A stretch of DNA of 64,000 nt, from NCBI GenBank assembly GCA_031580995.1, contig JAVLCC010000002.1:77051-141050 (forward strand). The letters are read 5' to 3'. The position numbers were made by a program, and so were the translations under genes. Under the pieces are notes generated by a model that was not told where the DNA came from, ran no database searches, and saw only the letters and a program-made list of their open reading frames with translations. Below, piece after piece: positions 51,006 to 60,641 of this stretch (positions are counted from its first letter, which is position 1; the number at the start of each line of letters is the position of its first letter). Source of the DNA: CAJXVY01 sp031580995 (GTDB lineage: Bacteria; Actinomycetota; Actinomycetes; Actinomycetales; Microbacteriaceae).

Positions 51006-53501
51006 ATGGCTGCGAAGAAAGAAACTCCGCCAATACTCTCAGTGCTTAAGTTTATGTTCCTTAGTGTCACTGCGGGAGTGCTGGCAGTTGCGATAGCTGC
51101 ACCCGCTGTGGCAGTGGGTGGAGTGCTGACAACTACTGGCATATCCATGTTTGAAGGGCTTCCGGCTTATATCCGACCAGTCAACACAAGCGAAGCAAGC
51201 ACGATTTATGCCCAAAGAGATGGCAGGCCCGTAGAACTTGCAAGTTTCTATCACGAGAACCGAGTAGAGGTTCCATACGAAGAGATCTCTCCAAACATCA
51301 TCGATGCGGTTTTGGCAACTGAGGACCCCAGGTTTTATGAACATGCTGGCGTGGACATGGTCAGTTTGGTCAGGGCGACACTCACAAACCTCGCGACTTT
51401 TGGTGAGGGGCCGGGTGCCAGCACGATAACAATGCAGTATGTAAAAAACTCACTGGTTGAAGCCGCTAACCAATCTGGGGATGAAGATGCGATTAGGGCC
51501 GCCACCGAAGTCACGGTTGAGCGCAAACTTCGAGAGATACGTCTCGCGATAGCTTTGGAAAAAGAGGTCTCTAAAAAACAAATTCTTGCCGGTTATTTGA
51601 ACCTCGCATTTTTTGGAAACCAAATAAATGGTGTTGAAACTGCAAGTCAGTATTACTTTGGCACTTCAGCCAAAAACCTAAATGTTCCACAAGCTGCCTA
51701 TCTTGCTGGAATGTTGAAATCACCAAATGATTACAAACCCGACGAGTCTGCAAACTTTGATCGCGGAATTGGTCGACGAAACTACGTCATTCAAAACATG
51801 GCGGATGAGGGATTCATAACTCAGCAACAGGCAGAGACTTATAAAGCATCACCTATTCAGACCCGCATTAGTGACACAAAAACAGGTTGTGAGGCGGATC
51901 AAACAACAGCCTATTTCTGTGATTACACAGTCTGGACAATCAGAAATTCACCTGAATTCGGAGTTGACCGCGAAGACCGCGAGGAATTACTTCGAAGAGG
52001 TGGGCTTGAGATTTACACAACCTTGGATTTAGATCTGCAGCAAACAGCTCACGAGGCTGTCAATGATTACCTGCCAGGGGATAACGAATGGGAGTTTGGT
52101 AGCTCTGCTGTTTCCGTTGAAGCTGGAACTGGTCGAATAATCACGATGGCCCAAAACAGAGTTTTTGATCAAAGCGATAACCCAGGTCCCGGGAGAACTT
52201 CTGTGAACTACAACACCGACAGAGAATACGGTGGGTCCAGTGGATTTCAACCTGGAAGTACCTACAAGGTTTTTGTTTTGGCAGATTGGCTCAATTCAGG
52301 ATTCACTTTGGGTGATCACGTAGATGGTCGTGAAAAAGAGTGGGATGTGGCAAACGAATTTACTGCCCGCTGTGGTGGTTTGGTTGGAACTTGGGAACCA
52401 GGGAACAGTGGCGAGACGGTTGAGGACCTGAGTGTTTTGCAAGCAACCAGGACAAGTCAAAACACAGCTTTTGCTGACATGGCAAGCCAGTTAGATCTTT
52501 GCGATATTCGAGACACGGCAGTTGATTTTGGAGTTCACAGGGCAGATGGCAATGAGCTGAGTTTTGTGCCGTCTTCTATTTTGGGAGTCAATGAAATCGC
52601 CCCACTGACTATGGCAAGTGCTTTTGCAGCAATTGCCAATGACGGCACCTACTGCTCCCCAATTGCAATTGACAGCGTCACCAAAAGAAGAACCGGGGAA
52701 CAACTCGATGTTCCGCAGTCACGCTGTTCGCAATCAGTCACCCCCGATGTTGCAGCAGCACTTGCCTATGCCATGCAGCAAGTTGTTTCAGGTGGAACCG
52801 CAATTGCATCAAACACCGGTCAAGGAATCCCACTTGCTGGAAAGACAGGAACCACCGATGACTCCATCCACACCTGGATGGTTGGTTATTCATCCGAGGT
52901 TGCAACAGCTGTTTGGGTTGGAAACGTGAAGGGATTGATTCCCCAGCGTGGAAAGAGTGTGGACGGTAGAGCTGTTTCAACGCTTAGGCACGATATTTGG
53001 CGAACCGTGATGACTGATGTGAATGATGTTTATGGAGGGGAATCCTTCCCAAGGGCAAACCCCAGATATTTGGAAGCTCTGCAAGTTCAGGTTCCAGATG
53101 TTGCAGGAATGGATCCGCTGATGGCGGCAGAACAAATTGAGCTTTTGGATCTAAACGCGAAGATTGTGGAGGAGCCCATTGGCTCCAACAGACCCGAAGG
53201 TGCGGTGGCGGAAACCCTCCCGTTCGTTGATGAGGAAGTCCCCAGGGGAACAATGATTGAAATCTTCGTCTCTGGCGGTGGGCTAATTGAGGTTCCCTCG
53301 GTAGCAGGAGCGGAGCTTGCCCAAGCGCAGTCGACACTTGAAAACCTAGGTTTTGCTGTAAGTTCTCCGCAAGCCTCGCAAGGCTTCCTCTATAACAAGT
53401 GCAATCCAGAGCTACCTCCAGGTGTTGCTTGGGGAACTGACCCCGAAGTTGGAACCTTAGTTCAAGAAAACAGTGCCATTGTGCTGATTCCGAACTGCTA
53501 A
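51006..53501 (+). CDS. ponA: Class A penicillin-binding protein with PASTA domains
   Basis: Bifunctional peptidoglycan glycosyltransferase and transpeptidase, 831 residues. A short cytoplasmic tail and one membrane helix (about 12-42) are followed by a GT51 domain with ATEDPRFYEHAGVD and ASTITMQYVKN. The transpeptidase has SXXK in GSTYK, SXN in RTSQNTAFAD and KTG in LAGKTGTTDDSIHTW. Two C-terminal PASTA domains (about 695-760 and 763-831) begin VPDVAGMDPLMAAEQ and VPSVAGAELAQAQS. This matches PonA2-type enzymes of M. tuberculosis (Rv3682), also next to a metallophosphoesterase gene. Confidence 0.95.
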   Translation: MAAKKETPPILSVLKFMFLSVTAGVLAVAIAAPAVAVGGVLTTTGISMFEGLPAYIRPVNTSEASTIYAQRDGRPVELASFYHENRVEVPYEEISPNIIDAVLATEDPRFYEHAGVDMVSLVRATLTNLATFGEGPGASTITMQYVKNSLVEAANQSGDEDAIRAATEVTVERKLREIRLAIALEKEVSKKQILAGYLNLAFFGNQINGVETASQYYFGTSAKNLNVPQAAYLAGMLKSPNDYKPDESANFDRGIGRRNYVIQNMADEGFITQQQAETYKASPIQTRISDTKTGCEADQTTAYFCDYTVWTIRNSPEFGVDREDREELLRRGGLEIYTTLDLDLQQTAHEAVNDYLPGDNEWEFGSSAVSVEAGTGRIITMAQNRVFDQSDNPGPGRTSVNYNTDREYGGSSGFQPGSTYKVFVLADWLNSGFTLGDHVDGREKEWDVANEFTARCGGLVGTWEPGNSGETVEDLSVLQATRTSQNTAFADMASQLDLCDIRDTAVDFGVHRADGNELSFVPSSILGVNEIAPLTMASAFAAIANDGTYCSPIAIDSVTKRRTGEQLDVPQSRCSQSVTPDVAAALAYAMQQVVSGGTAIASNTGQGIPLAGKTGTTDDSIHTWMVGYSSEVATAVWVGNVKGLIPQRGKSVDGRAVSTLRHDIWRTVMTDVNDVYGGESFPRANPRYLEALQVQVPDVAGMDPLMAAEQIELLDLNAKIVEEPIGSNRPEGAVAETLPFVDEEVPRGTMIEIFVSGGGLIEVPSVAGAELAQAQSTLENLGFAVSSPQASQGFLYNKCNPELPPGVAWGTDPEVGTLVQENSAIVLIPNC

Positions 53502-53504
53502 TCG

Positions 53505-54371
53505 ATGTACACAGCCCTAGCCTTCCTGGCAGCCCCAATTGCCCTTTTTAGCTATGCGGTTGTTATTGGAAGACGGAACTTCCAAATTCGAACCCTAAGA
53601 GTCAACTTGGGCGTGGCGACACCTTTCAAAATTCTTCATATCTCTGATCTTCACTATCGAAAAGGGCAAAGAAAAAAAGTTAGGTTTCTAAAAAAACTTG
53701 CAAACCTAAAACCAGACTTAATCATTAATACCGGCGACAACCTGGGAGGGGTGAACCAAGAACAGCACACAGCAGATGCACTCAGCGAACTTTTGAAATC
53801 ACCCGGTGGGTTTGTCTTTGGTGGAAATGATTACCGCGGACCTGTTTTTAAAAACCCACTCGGTTATCTTTTGAAACCATCCGGCAAAAAAAGCAGTCCG
53901 AAGCTGGACAGTGAAAAACTGGCAACTTTGCTCTCAAGCTGGTCAGACCTAAACAACAATTCACAGATTTTCGAAATCAACGGAAGCAAAGTTCGCCTAA
54001 TCGGCCTTGATGATCCGCATGAGCAATTTGATAATCCCAGAAAGTTACAAAAAAGCATTGATGACTCAGAGGCTGATCTGGTTATTGGAGTGGTTCACGC
54101 TCCCTATCACCGAGCAATCCAAGAATTAGCCTTGCAAGGGTCTGAACTGGTGCTGGCCGGTCACACCCATGGAGGTCAGGTCTGCCTACCAAACGGCAAA
54201 GCTCTGACCACCAACTGTGATTTGCCAGTTGAATATGCCAGAGGTCAGTCCTCTTGGGTTTTTGATGGCCAGGCGGTTGAGTTGCACGTCAGTGCAGGCT
54301 TGGGGACAAGCGTCTATGCGCCCTTTAGGCTTTTCTGTCCACCCGAGGCAACAGTCATCGAGATTTACTAA
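53505..54371 (+). CDS. Membrane-anchored metallophosphoesterase
   Basis: A 288-residue protein with an N-terminal hydrophobic anchor (TALAFLAAPIALFSYAVVIG). The calcineurin-like motifs follow in order: HISDLHY, NTGDN, FGGNDY (in place of GNHD), GVVHAPYH and AGHTHGGQ. These chelate two metal ions. It starts 3 bp after ponA, so it is probably co-transcribed and may act on a cell-envelope or nucleotide phosphate. The M. tuberculosis neighbour of ponA2 (Rv3683) is of the same family. The substrate is unknown. Its stop codon overlaps that of the convergent asd. Confidence 0.9.
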   Translation: MYTALAFLAAPIALFSYAVVIGRRNFQIRTLRVNLGVATPFKILHISDLHYRKGQRKKVRFLKKLANLKPDLIINTGDNLGGVNQEQHTADALSELLKSPGGFVFGGNDYRGPVFKNPLGYLLKPSGKKSSPKLDSEKLATLLSSWSDLNNNSQIFEINGSKVRLIGLDDPHEQFDNPRKLQKSIDDSEADLVIGVVHAPYHRAIQELALQGSELVLAGHTHGGQVCLPNGKALTTNCDLPVEYARGQSSWVFDGQAVELHVSAGLGTSVYAPFRLFCPPEATVIEIY

Positions 54372-55426
54372 TTGAATTCCTGAGCAACCAGCTCAGCAAT
54401 TTCATAGGTGTTCAAAGCTGCACCCTTGCGAAGGTTGTCACCAACAACGAACATCTCAATCGACTTATCAAAATCTAAACTCTGTCGAATCCTTCCAACA
54501 TAGGTTGGATCCTCCCCCGCTACCTCCGCAGGAGTTGGGAAAATACCGTTGGCCAAATCATCTTGAACAACCACCGTTGGTTGTTTTTCCAATTCAGTTC
54601 TGACCTCATCGGCGGTTAGTTTGTTTTCAAATTTTGCATGCACGGCAAGGGAGTGAGAAACCTGAACCGGAACTCTCACACAAGTTGCAGAAACCTTCAG
54701 GTCATCAATCCCTAAAATCTTTCTTGATTCATTTCTAACTTTTAGTTCTTCGGATGTGTGACCGCCATCTCTGGGTGAACCCGCAACTGGAATCACATTC
54801 AAAGCAATTGGTGCAGGCCATGGTGAGCTGTCAATACCGGCTTTGGCAATAGCGTCTCTCACCTCACCAGCTTTCATTCCAGGGGTATCGGCTTGAGCAA
54901 CAGCTTTGGTTTCTTTTTCCAGCTGTGTTATCCCCTCTGTTCCAGCACCGCTAACGGCTTGGTAGCTGGCTACCACTAGTTCACTGAGTTTCCATTTGCG
55001 ATGAAGTGCTCCAAGGGCGGCCATCATGGTCATGGTTGTGCAGTTGGGGTTAGAGATAATGCCAAGAGGACGTTGCTTGGCCATTTCTGGATTCACCTCT
55101 GGGACAACTAGCGGAACCTCTGAGTTCATGCGAAATGCACCTGAGTTATCAATCGCAACAGCTCCACGCTCTGCTGCAATTGGTGCCCAGAATTCACTAA
55201 CGTCATCAGGAACATCAAACATTGCAATGTCGATTCCATCAAAAGCCTCGGGGGTCAACTCCACAACAGTCACTTGTTCACCGTGAACGGTTATTTGCTT
55301 TCCTGCAGATCGGGAAGAAGCAATTAGGCGAATCTCCCCCCAGATGTTTTCTCTGTTGTTGATGATGTCAATCATCACCGTTCCAACAGCACCGGTTGCT
55401 CCAACTAGTGCGAGATTAGGCCTCAT
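54368..55426 (-). CDS. asd: Aspartate-semialdehyde dehydrogenase
   Basis: Makes aspartate semialdehyde for Lys, Thr, Met and diaminopimelate. It has 352 residues. The Rossmann motif LVGATGAVGTVM, catalytic Cys in ISNPNCTTM, and NVIPVAGSPRDGGHTSEELKVRNE are typical. The start overlaps the lysC stop (ATGA), so the first two enzymes of the aspartate pathway are coupled. Confidence 0.95.
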   Translation of the reverse strand: MRPNLALVGATGAVGTVMIDIINNRENIWGEIRLIASSRSAGKQITVHGEQVTVVELTPEAFDGIDIAMFDVPDDVSEFWAPIAAERGAVAIDNSGAFRMNSEVPLVVPEVNPEMAKQRPLGIISNPNCTTMTMMAALGALHRKWKLSELVVASYQAVSGAGTEGITQLEKETKAVAQADTPGMKAGEVRDAIAKAGIDSSPWPAPIALNVIPVAGSPRDGGHTSEELKVRNESRKILGIDDLKVSATCVRVPVQVSHSLAVHAKFENKLTADEVRTELEKQPTVVVQDDLANGIFPTPAEVAGEDPTYVGRIRQSLDFDKSIEMFVVGDNLRKGAALNTYEIAELVAQEFN

Positions 55427-56685
55427 CGGCCAGTTCCCGAGTAAACGATTGCAGTTTGTTCGGCATCAAGCTCGAAAGCTGAGTGAACAATTCTGGTTGC
55501 TTCTTTTAGCTGATTTGCTCTTGTGACAACAGAGATTCGAATCTCTGAGGTTGAAATCATTTCGATGTTCACATTCGCTCTAGCTAATGCCCTAAATAGT
55601 TTTGCTGAAACTCCCGGGTGGGTTTTCATTCCAGCTCCAACAACGCTTAGCTTTCCAATGTCATCATCGTAGGTCACCTGCACAAAGCCCAACTCTCCCT
55701 GCTGGTCCTTCAGCGCCTGCACCACCTTGGCTCGATCACTGTGAGGGAGGGTGAAAGAAATATCACTGAGGTGATCTTCAGTGGTGGAGACGTTCTGCAC
55801 GATCATGTCGATGTTCGCACCCGCCTCGCTGACTACGCTAAAAATCTCACCAGCTTTGCCGGGAATGTCAGGGACACCGATAACGGTGATCTTTGACTGA
55901 GTGTCATCGGTTGCCACACCTGAAACAATTGGCTCTTCCATGTCATCTCTTTTCTTTGCATATACGTAGGTGCCGGGGTCTTGGCTAAAAGTCGATCTAA
56001 CTTGCAAATCAACCTGATGCCTTCTTGCAAACTCCACCGCTCTGGTGTGCAAAATCTTTGCACCCGAAGAAGCAAGCTCCAACATCGAGTCAATATCGAT
56101 TTCAAAAACTCTATGGGCTCTGGGAACGACTCTTGGGTCAGCGGTGTAAACACCGTCAACATCAGTGTAAATCTCACATAATTCAGCTCCCAGTGCTGCT
56201 GCCATTGCAACGGCGGTGGTATCAGACCCGCCTCGACCCAATGTGGTCACATCTTTCACATTGGCATCAAATCCTTGGAATCCAGCGATGATGGCAATCT
56301 CTCCATCATCCAAGGCATGTTTGATGCGATCAGGGTCAATCTGGCTGATTCTTGCCTCACCGTGACGGGAGTCTGTTGAAATACCAGCTTGAAAGCCAGT
56401 AAAGCTTTTTGCTTTTCCACCCATGTCGTTGATTGCCAAAGCTAGCAAGGACATTGAGATTCGCTCACCCGCAGAAAGCAAAATGTCCATTTCTCTGCCT
56501 TTTGGGCCATCAGTAACACTGTTTGCTAAATCAATGAGCTCATCGGTGGTGTCACCCATGGCACTTACAACCACGCAGACTTGATTACCTTCGTTAGTTG
56601 AATCAATTACCCGACGAGCCACGTGCTTGATTTTCTCGGCATCAGAAACACTGGAACCGCCAAATTTTTGGACGATGAGTGGCAA
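55423..56685 (-). CDS. lysC: Aspartate kinase
   Basis: Phosphorylates aspartate, 420 residues. The TTG at 56685 has GGGGAG five bases upstream. The kinase domain has VQKFGGSSVSDAEKI, GRGGSDTTAVAMAAAL and TDVDGVYTADPR; two ACT domains (about 265-345 and 345-415) near DNMDMI-like ANIDMIVQNVS and MKTHPGVSAKLF form the allosteric part. Threonine/lysine inhibition is usual for the family but not shown by the sequence. Confidence 0.95.
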   Translation of the reverse strand: MPLIVQKFGGSSVSDAEKIKHVARRVIDSTNEGNQVCVVVSAMGDTTDELIDLANSVTDGPKGREMDILLSAGERISMSLLALAINDMGGKAKSFTGFQAGISTDSRHGEARISQIDPDRIKHALDDGEIAIIAGFQGFDANVKDVTTLGRGGSDTTAVAMAAALGAELCEIYTDVDGVYTADPRVVPRAHRVFEIDIDSMLELASSGAKILHTRAVEFARRHQVDLQVRSTFSQDPGTYVYAKKRDDMEEPIVSGVATDDTQSKITVIGVPDIPGKAGEIFSVVSEAGANIDMIVQNVSTTEDHLSDISFTLPHSDRAKVVQALKDQQGELGFVQVTYDDDIGKLSVVGAGMKTHPGVSAKLFRALARANVNIEMISTSEIRISVVTRANQLKEATRIVHSAFELDAEQTAIVYSGTGR

Positions 56686-56716
56686 TTGACTCCCCTGTTT
56701 AGGACAAAAGCAAAGT

Positions 56717-57313
56717 CTAGTTCACCCGGCGCTTTCCTTCAAAGGCTCTACCGAGTGTTACTTCATCCGCATATTCCAAATCTCCACCAACTGGCAATCC
56801 GCTGGCTAGCTTGAACACCTCAATATCCATTCCCGAGAGCATGCGTGTTAGGTAGGTGGCGGTGGCCTCTCCTTCGAGGTTTGGGTTGGTTGCGATGATG
56901 ATTTCTTTCACGGTTGAATCAGAGAGTCGGGTCATCAAAGATTTGACTCTGAGCTGATCTGGTCCAATTCCAGCTATTGGAGAAATGGCTCCTCCTAAGA
57001 CGTGATAGCGACCTCGGAATTCTTTGGTGCGCTCTATCGCCTGCACATCTTTGCTCTCCTCAACAACACAGATTGTGTTCTGATCTCTTGCTGGGTTCAC
57101 ACAAAAATTGCAACGCTCTTCTTCGCTGATGTTTCCGCATTCTTCACAGAAGCTAACTTTTGAGCGAACCTCTCTCAGAACCTCAGCAAGTTTGCTGGCT
57201 TGGTCTTCCTCAATTTCCAAAAGGTGAAAGGCGATCCTTTGAGCTGATTTAGGTCCGACACCTGGAAGTCTTCCCAGCTCATCGATGAGGTCTTGAATCA
57301 CGCCGTCGTACAC
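56717..57313 (-). CDS. recR: Recombination protein RecR
   Basis: Gap-repair mediator working with RecF and RecO, 198 residues. The helix-hairpin-helix ELGRLPGVGPKSAQRIAFHLL, the zinc finger CEECGNISEEERCNFC and the Toprim region ICVVEESKDVQAIERT are present, with a C-terminal VTLGRAFEGKRRV. It lies 4 bp after dnaX, the standard dnaX-recR pairing. Confidence 0.96.
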   Translation of the reverse strand: MYDGVIQDLIDELGRLPGVGPKSAQRIAFHLLEIEEDQASKLAEVLREVRSKVSFCEECGNISEEERCNFCVNPARDQNTICVVEESKDVQAIERTKEFRGRYHVLGGAISPIAGIGPDQLRVKSLMTRLSDSTVKEIIIATNPNLEGEATATYLTRMLSGMDIEVFKLASGLPVGGDLEYADEVTLGRAFEGKRRVN

Positions 57314-57317
57314 CTAA

Positions 57318-59165
57318 TTAATCCTTATCCAGTGGTTTTGCTCCGAGAACATCTCTCAAAACACTCTCGCCCTGCTTTTCTTGGGTTTCCGTTTCCGCAT
57401 CAGATTTTGCCGAAGGTTTCTCTTGTTTCGGTTGCTCCTCGGCCTCAGGCACCTTCTTGGATTCGGATTCTGGCTCTGGTTCGGGCTCGGGCTCAGTTGC
57501 TTCAGCTTCAGGCTCTGCTACCTCAGGCGCAGCTTCTTCGGTTTCGGGTGGGTGAGATTCAGCTGCTGGAACTTCTGGTTCCGCAGCGGAATTATCTCCT
57601 GAGTTTTGCTTTGGAGCTGATTTGGTTTCTGGCTCAGTTGCCACCTGATCAGCAATTCTTGCCTTGTATTTAACCCTTACTCCCATAAGTTCAAATATCT
57701 GCTGACGCAATAGCTCTGCAGCGTTTCCCGCCTTCTTGAAATTCTCAACGTCATTATTTGACTGAAACAAAAGTGTCAGCACACCGTCTTTGTAATCAAC
57801 AACTTTCGTTGTGAAAGCTACCGCCCATGCAGAGCGAGATGCTTTGGCTAGTCTTTCTAAAACTTCATCCCAGTTGTTTTTGAAATCCTGAGCAGAATAA
57901 GCAGCCGGGTCTTGCTCATTCACCTTTGACTGCTTTGGTGGCTTATTGGCTTCAGGTTTTTTCTCGGCGGGCTTTGGCTCTGCTGGTTCGGCAGCAGGAG
58001 CAGACTGTGAAGGCTGTGGAGGTTGCTGAACCTGCGGAGCTGGTGATTTTTGTGAATCACTGTTGCCACTGACCAAAACCTTTGCGCATAAAAGTTCTAG
58101 GTGAAGCCTTGGTGATGTTGCACCTGAAAACTCCTGCAGTGACTGGTTCACGGTTTCAGCTATTTTGGCTAGCTGAGCCTCCCCGAACTTGGAAGCCTGG
58201 ATGCTTATTCTCTCTAATTGCTCGGGTGCCATTCCGCGAAGCACCCTATCTGCTTGATCACCCAGGTTCATGGCAATAATTAGATCCCGCAGGCGCTCTA
58301 ATAGATCATCCAAAAATCTTCTGGCGTCCTGACCCGTTTGAATCACTCTGTCGATTGCATCAAAGGCCTTAGCTCCGTCGTTTGATGCGAAGGCATCAAT
58401 AATTTCAGATAATAAACTCTCGTGAGTGAAGCCCAAAAGGCCAACCGCTCGCTCATAGGCAACGGTGTTATTTTCACTTCCAGCAACCAACTGATCCAAA
58501 AGCGAGAGGGTATCTCTGACAGAACCCCCGCCGGCTCTAATAACCAGTGGCAATACACCCTCTTCAACAGTGACCCCCTCGCTTTCCAAAACCTGTTCCA
58601 GGTATCCAAGCATTTCTGCTGTGGCAACAAGTCTGAATGGATAGTGATGGGTTCTTGAGCGAATGGTGCTGATCACCTTGTCAGGCTCAGTGGTGGCAAA
58701 AATAAACTTCACATGCTCTGGTGGTTCTTCGACGATTTTTAGCAGGGCATTGAAACCCTGCGGAGTGACCATGTGCGCCTCATCGAGGATAAAGATTTTG
58801 TAGCGATCTCTGGCTGGAGCAAAAATAGCCCGTTCACGAAGATCCCTCGCATCATCAACACCGTTGTGACTGGCGGCATCGATTTCAACAACATCTAGTG
58901 AGCCATTGCCGCCACGACCTAATTCGATGCAGGATTCGCATTCCCCACAGGGGTTAGCGGTTGGCCCCTGATGACAATTCAGACACCTTGCCAAAATCCT
59001 GGCTGAGGTTGTTTTTCCACAACCCCTTGGACCACTAAACAAATACGCGTGATTCACACGGTCTGCAGTAAGGGCGGCCTTCAGCGGATCAGTCACCTGT
59101 GATTGACCAATGAGCTCATCAAAGTTCTGTGGTCGGTAGCGACGATATAAAGCGCTGGACATCAA
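57318..59165 (-). CDS. dnaX: DNA polymerase III gamma/tau subunit
   Basis: Clamp-loader ATPase, 615 residues. Walker A FSGPRGCGKTTSARI and zinc cysteines CLNCHQGPTANPCGECESC are followed by ILDEAHMV and RTHHYPFRL. After domain III (about residue 370) comes a Pro/Gln/Ala linker, a domain near 430-510 (KNNWDEVLERLAKASRSAWAVAF) and a strongly acidic Pro/Glu-rich stretch of about 90 residues (ATEPEPEPEPESES) before a terminal VLRDVLGAKPLDKD. The acidic linker is larger than I would expect. It works with holB. Confidence 0.93.
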   Translation of the reverse strand: MMSSALYRRYRPQNFDELIGQSQVTDPLKAALTADRVNHAYLFSGPRGCGKTTSARILARCLNCHQGPTANPCGECESCIELGRGGNGSLDVVEIDAASHNGVDDARDLRERAIFAPARDRYKIFILDEAHMVTPQGFNALLKIVEEPPEHVKFIFATTEPDKVISTIRSRTHHYPFRLVATAEMLGYLEQVLESEGVTVEEGVLPLVIRAGGGSVRDTLSLLDQLVAGSENNTVAYERAVGLLGFTHESLLSEIIDAFASNDGAKAFDAIDRVIQTGQDARRFLDDLLERLRDLIIAMNLGDQADRVLRGMAPEQLERISIQASKFGEAQLAKIAETVNQSLQEFSGATSPRLHLELLCAKVLVSGNSDSQKSPAPQVQQPPQPSQSAPAAEPAEPKPAEKKPEANKPPKQSKVNEQDPAAYSAQDFKNNWDEVLERLAKASRSAWAVAFTTKVVDYKDGVLTLLFQSNNDVENFKKAGNAAELLRQQIFELMGVRVKYKARIADQVATEPETKSAPKQNSGDNSAAEPEVPAAESHPPETEEAAPEVAEPEAEATEPEPEPEPESESKKVPEAEEQPKQEKPSAKSDAETETQEKQGESVLRDVLGAKPLDKD

Positions 59166-59200
59166 ATAAGCCTAACCATTTACTTGGCAGTTGAATTGTG

Positions 59201-59288
59201 GACTCCCCGGGTACCCGCCAGAGCTCAGTTACCCTTGCTATCTTTCGATCCTGGGGGAGTTAGCCAAGATGGCGCCACCCGGGAAGCC
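59201..59288 (-). ncRNA. ffs: Signal recognition particle RNA, small bacterial type
   Basis: Just upstream of dnaX on the minus strand. The ends pair over 12 bases (GGCTTCCCGGGT with ACCCGGGGAGTC). The apical domain reads CCAGGATCGAAAGATAGCAAGGG: a GNRA tetraloop (GAAA) closed by C-G, then the asymmetric AGCA loop characteristic of the SRP RNA helix 8 that binds Ffh. The following GGTAACTGAGC is usual in actinobacterial 4.5S RNA. About 88-95 nt. The exact ends are estimates. Confidence 0.88.
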
Positions 59289-59326
59289 TCAACACATTCT
59301 AATTGTCTTGGACGACTAATAATTAT

Positions 59327-60535
59327 TTATTCCACAACCAATGTCTCTATATGGATTTCACCCTCTAAAGTTCTGTGAACTGGGCACTTATCAGCAATTT
59401 TCAACATGCTTTCTTGCTGTTCAGCAGTGATATCTCCGGTGAACTTAATCTTTCTAATGAAAAGATCATGCGTTCCAGGTTTCTCAGCATCCTGCTCCGC
59501 ATGGCGTTTTTCATGCAACACCTCAACCGAAACGCTTATCAGCGGAATCTCTTTTCTCCTTGCATATAAACGAATGGTCATTGAGGTGCAGGCACCTAAG
59601 CCTGCAGCCACATACTGATAAGGAGTTGGACCTGCATCGGTCCCTCCAATGTCTTCAGGTTCATCTGCAATCAAGTGATGCGAGCCAATTAAGACATCTT
59701 GTTTGAACCCATCTGCAGAAACCTCGCTAACGGTAACGGCACCATCAGGGGCTTTAGAGGAGATTTTTTTATCTATTGGGTCAAGGTATTTCTGCAACCA
59801 GCCAGTAATCACTGTGGCTGCATATTCAGAGTGCTTGGGGTTTCTCAAAAGATGATCTGCATCATCCAAAGACACAAAGCTCTTTGGATGCTTCGCTCGC
59901 ATGAATATCTCAGCTGCATTGTCAACGGAGACGATGTTGTCAATCGGTGAGTGTAAAACCAAAAGCGCGGCTTTTAGGTTGCCGGTAGCTTCAGTTAAAT
60001 TTGCTTTATTTATATCCTCTAAAAACTGGCTTTTGATGCTGAATGTCCTGCCTGCGATTTCAACATCCGCAAATCCTTTTTCATTTAGCTCTTCAATCGA
60101 ACCACTAAGCAAATTGGAAACATGGCTTGGTTCGCTGGGTGCAGCGATTGTTACCACTGCCCTTAGCGAATCAATCCTTGAGCCTGCCAATAACGCTGCC
60201 GCCCCACCAAGTGAGTGCCCAATCAAAATCTGCGGAGCCTCGTAGTTTTCAGATAAAAACTCAGCCGCTTTTTCCAAATCCTGAACGTTTGAGTGAAAGT
60301 TCGTATTCGCAAACTCTCCCTCAGAGTGACCAAGACCCGTGAAATCAAAACTCATCACAGCTATTTGCTCGCTTGCCAGACTGGATGAAAGCCTCCTGGC
60401 TGCAGGAATGTCTTTGGAGCAAGTGAAGCAATGCGCAAACAGAGCATAGGCTCTTGGTTTCCCATCCGGAAGGTCTAGTCTTGCCGATAATAAAGACCCG
60501 TCAAAACCTTCAAAGCTAACTTCTTTTGAATTCAT
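59327..60535 (-). CDS. Bifunctional alpha/beta hydrolase-OsmC protein
   Basis: A 402-residue fusion. Residues 1-255 are an alpha/beta hydrolase with AHCFTCSKDIPAARRLS and nucleophile elbow IGHSLGGAAALLAG; the His is in DADHLLRNPKH. Residues about 265-402 are an OsmC/Ohr-like domain with two Cys, in GLGACTSMTIRLYARRK and DKCPVHRTLEGE, suited to peroxide reduction. This domain pairing is a recognised family. It could detoxify organic (lipid) hydroperoxides after ester hydrolysis, which is an inference. It is divergent from the flavodoxin-like gene, with 106 bp between. Confidence 0.9.
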   Translation of the reverse strand: MNSKEVSFEGFDGSLLSARLDLPDGKPRAYALFAHCFTCSKDIPAARRLSSSLASEQIAVMSFDFTGLGHSEGEFANTNFHSNVQDLEKAAEFLSENYEAPQILIGHSLGGAAALLAGSRIDSLRAVVTIAAPSEPSHVSNLLSGSIEELNEKGFADVEIAGRTFSIKSQFLEDINKANLTEATGNLKAALLVLHSPIDNIVSVDNAAEIFMRAKHPKSFVSLDDADHLLRNPKHSEYAATVITGWLQKYLDPIDKKISSKAPDGAVTVSEVSADGFKQDVLIGSHHLIADEPEDIGGTDAGPTPYQYVAAGLGACTSMTIRLYARRKEIPLISVSVEVLHEKRHAEQDAEKPGTHDLFIRKIKFTGDITAEQQESMLKIADKCPVHRTLEGEIHIETLVVE

Positions 60536-60641
60536 TTATAAAGACTACGCCCGCCTAAATCTCATTGAAAACCCAAAGAAGCAAAGCTAAACAATTGATT
60601 GCATGATTTGATTCGGAGTCTTGGCAAGTTAGGGTCAGGTC

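Noticed and set aside
50963..51148. N-terminal extension of the DUF4177 frame
   Set aside because: It runs antisense into ponA and across the divergent spacer; the ATG at 50962 has a ribosome site and gives the family's normal length.
57293..57673. Plus-strand frame opposite dnaX
   Set aside because: Antisense of the acidic repeat, with no start signals.
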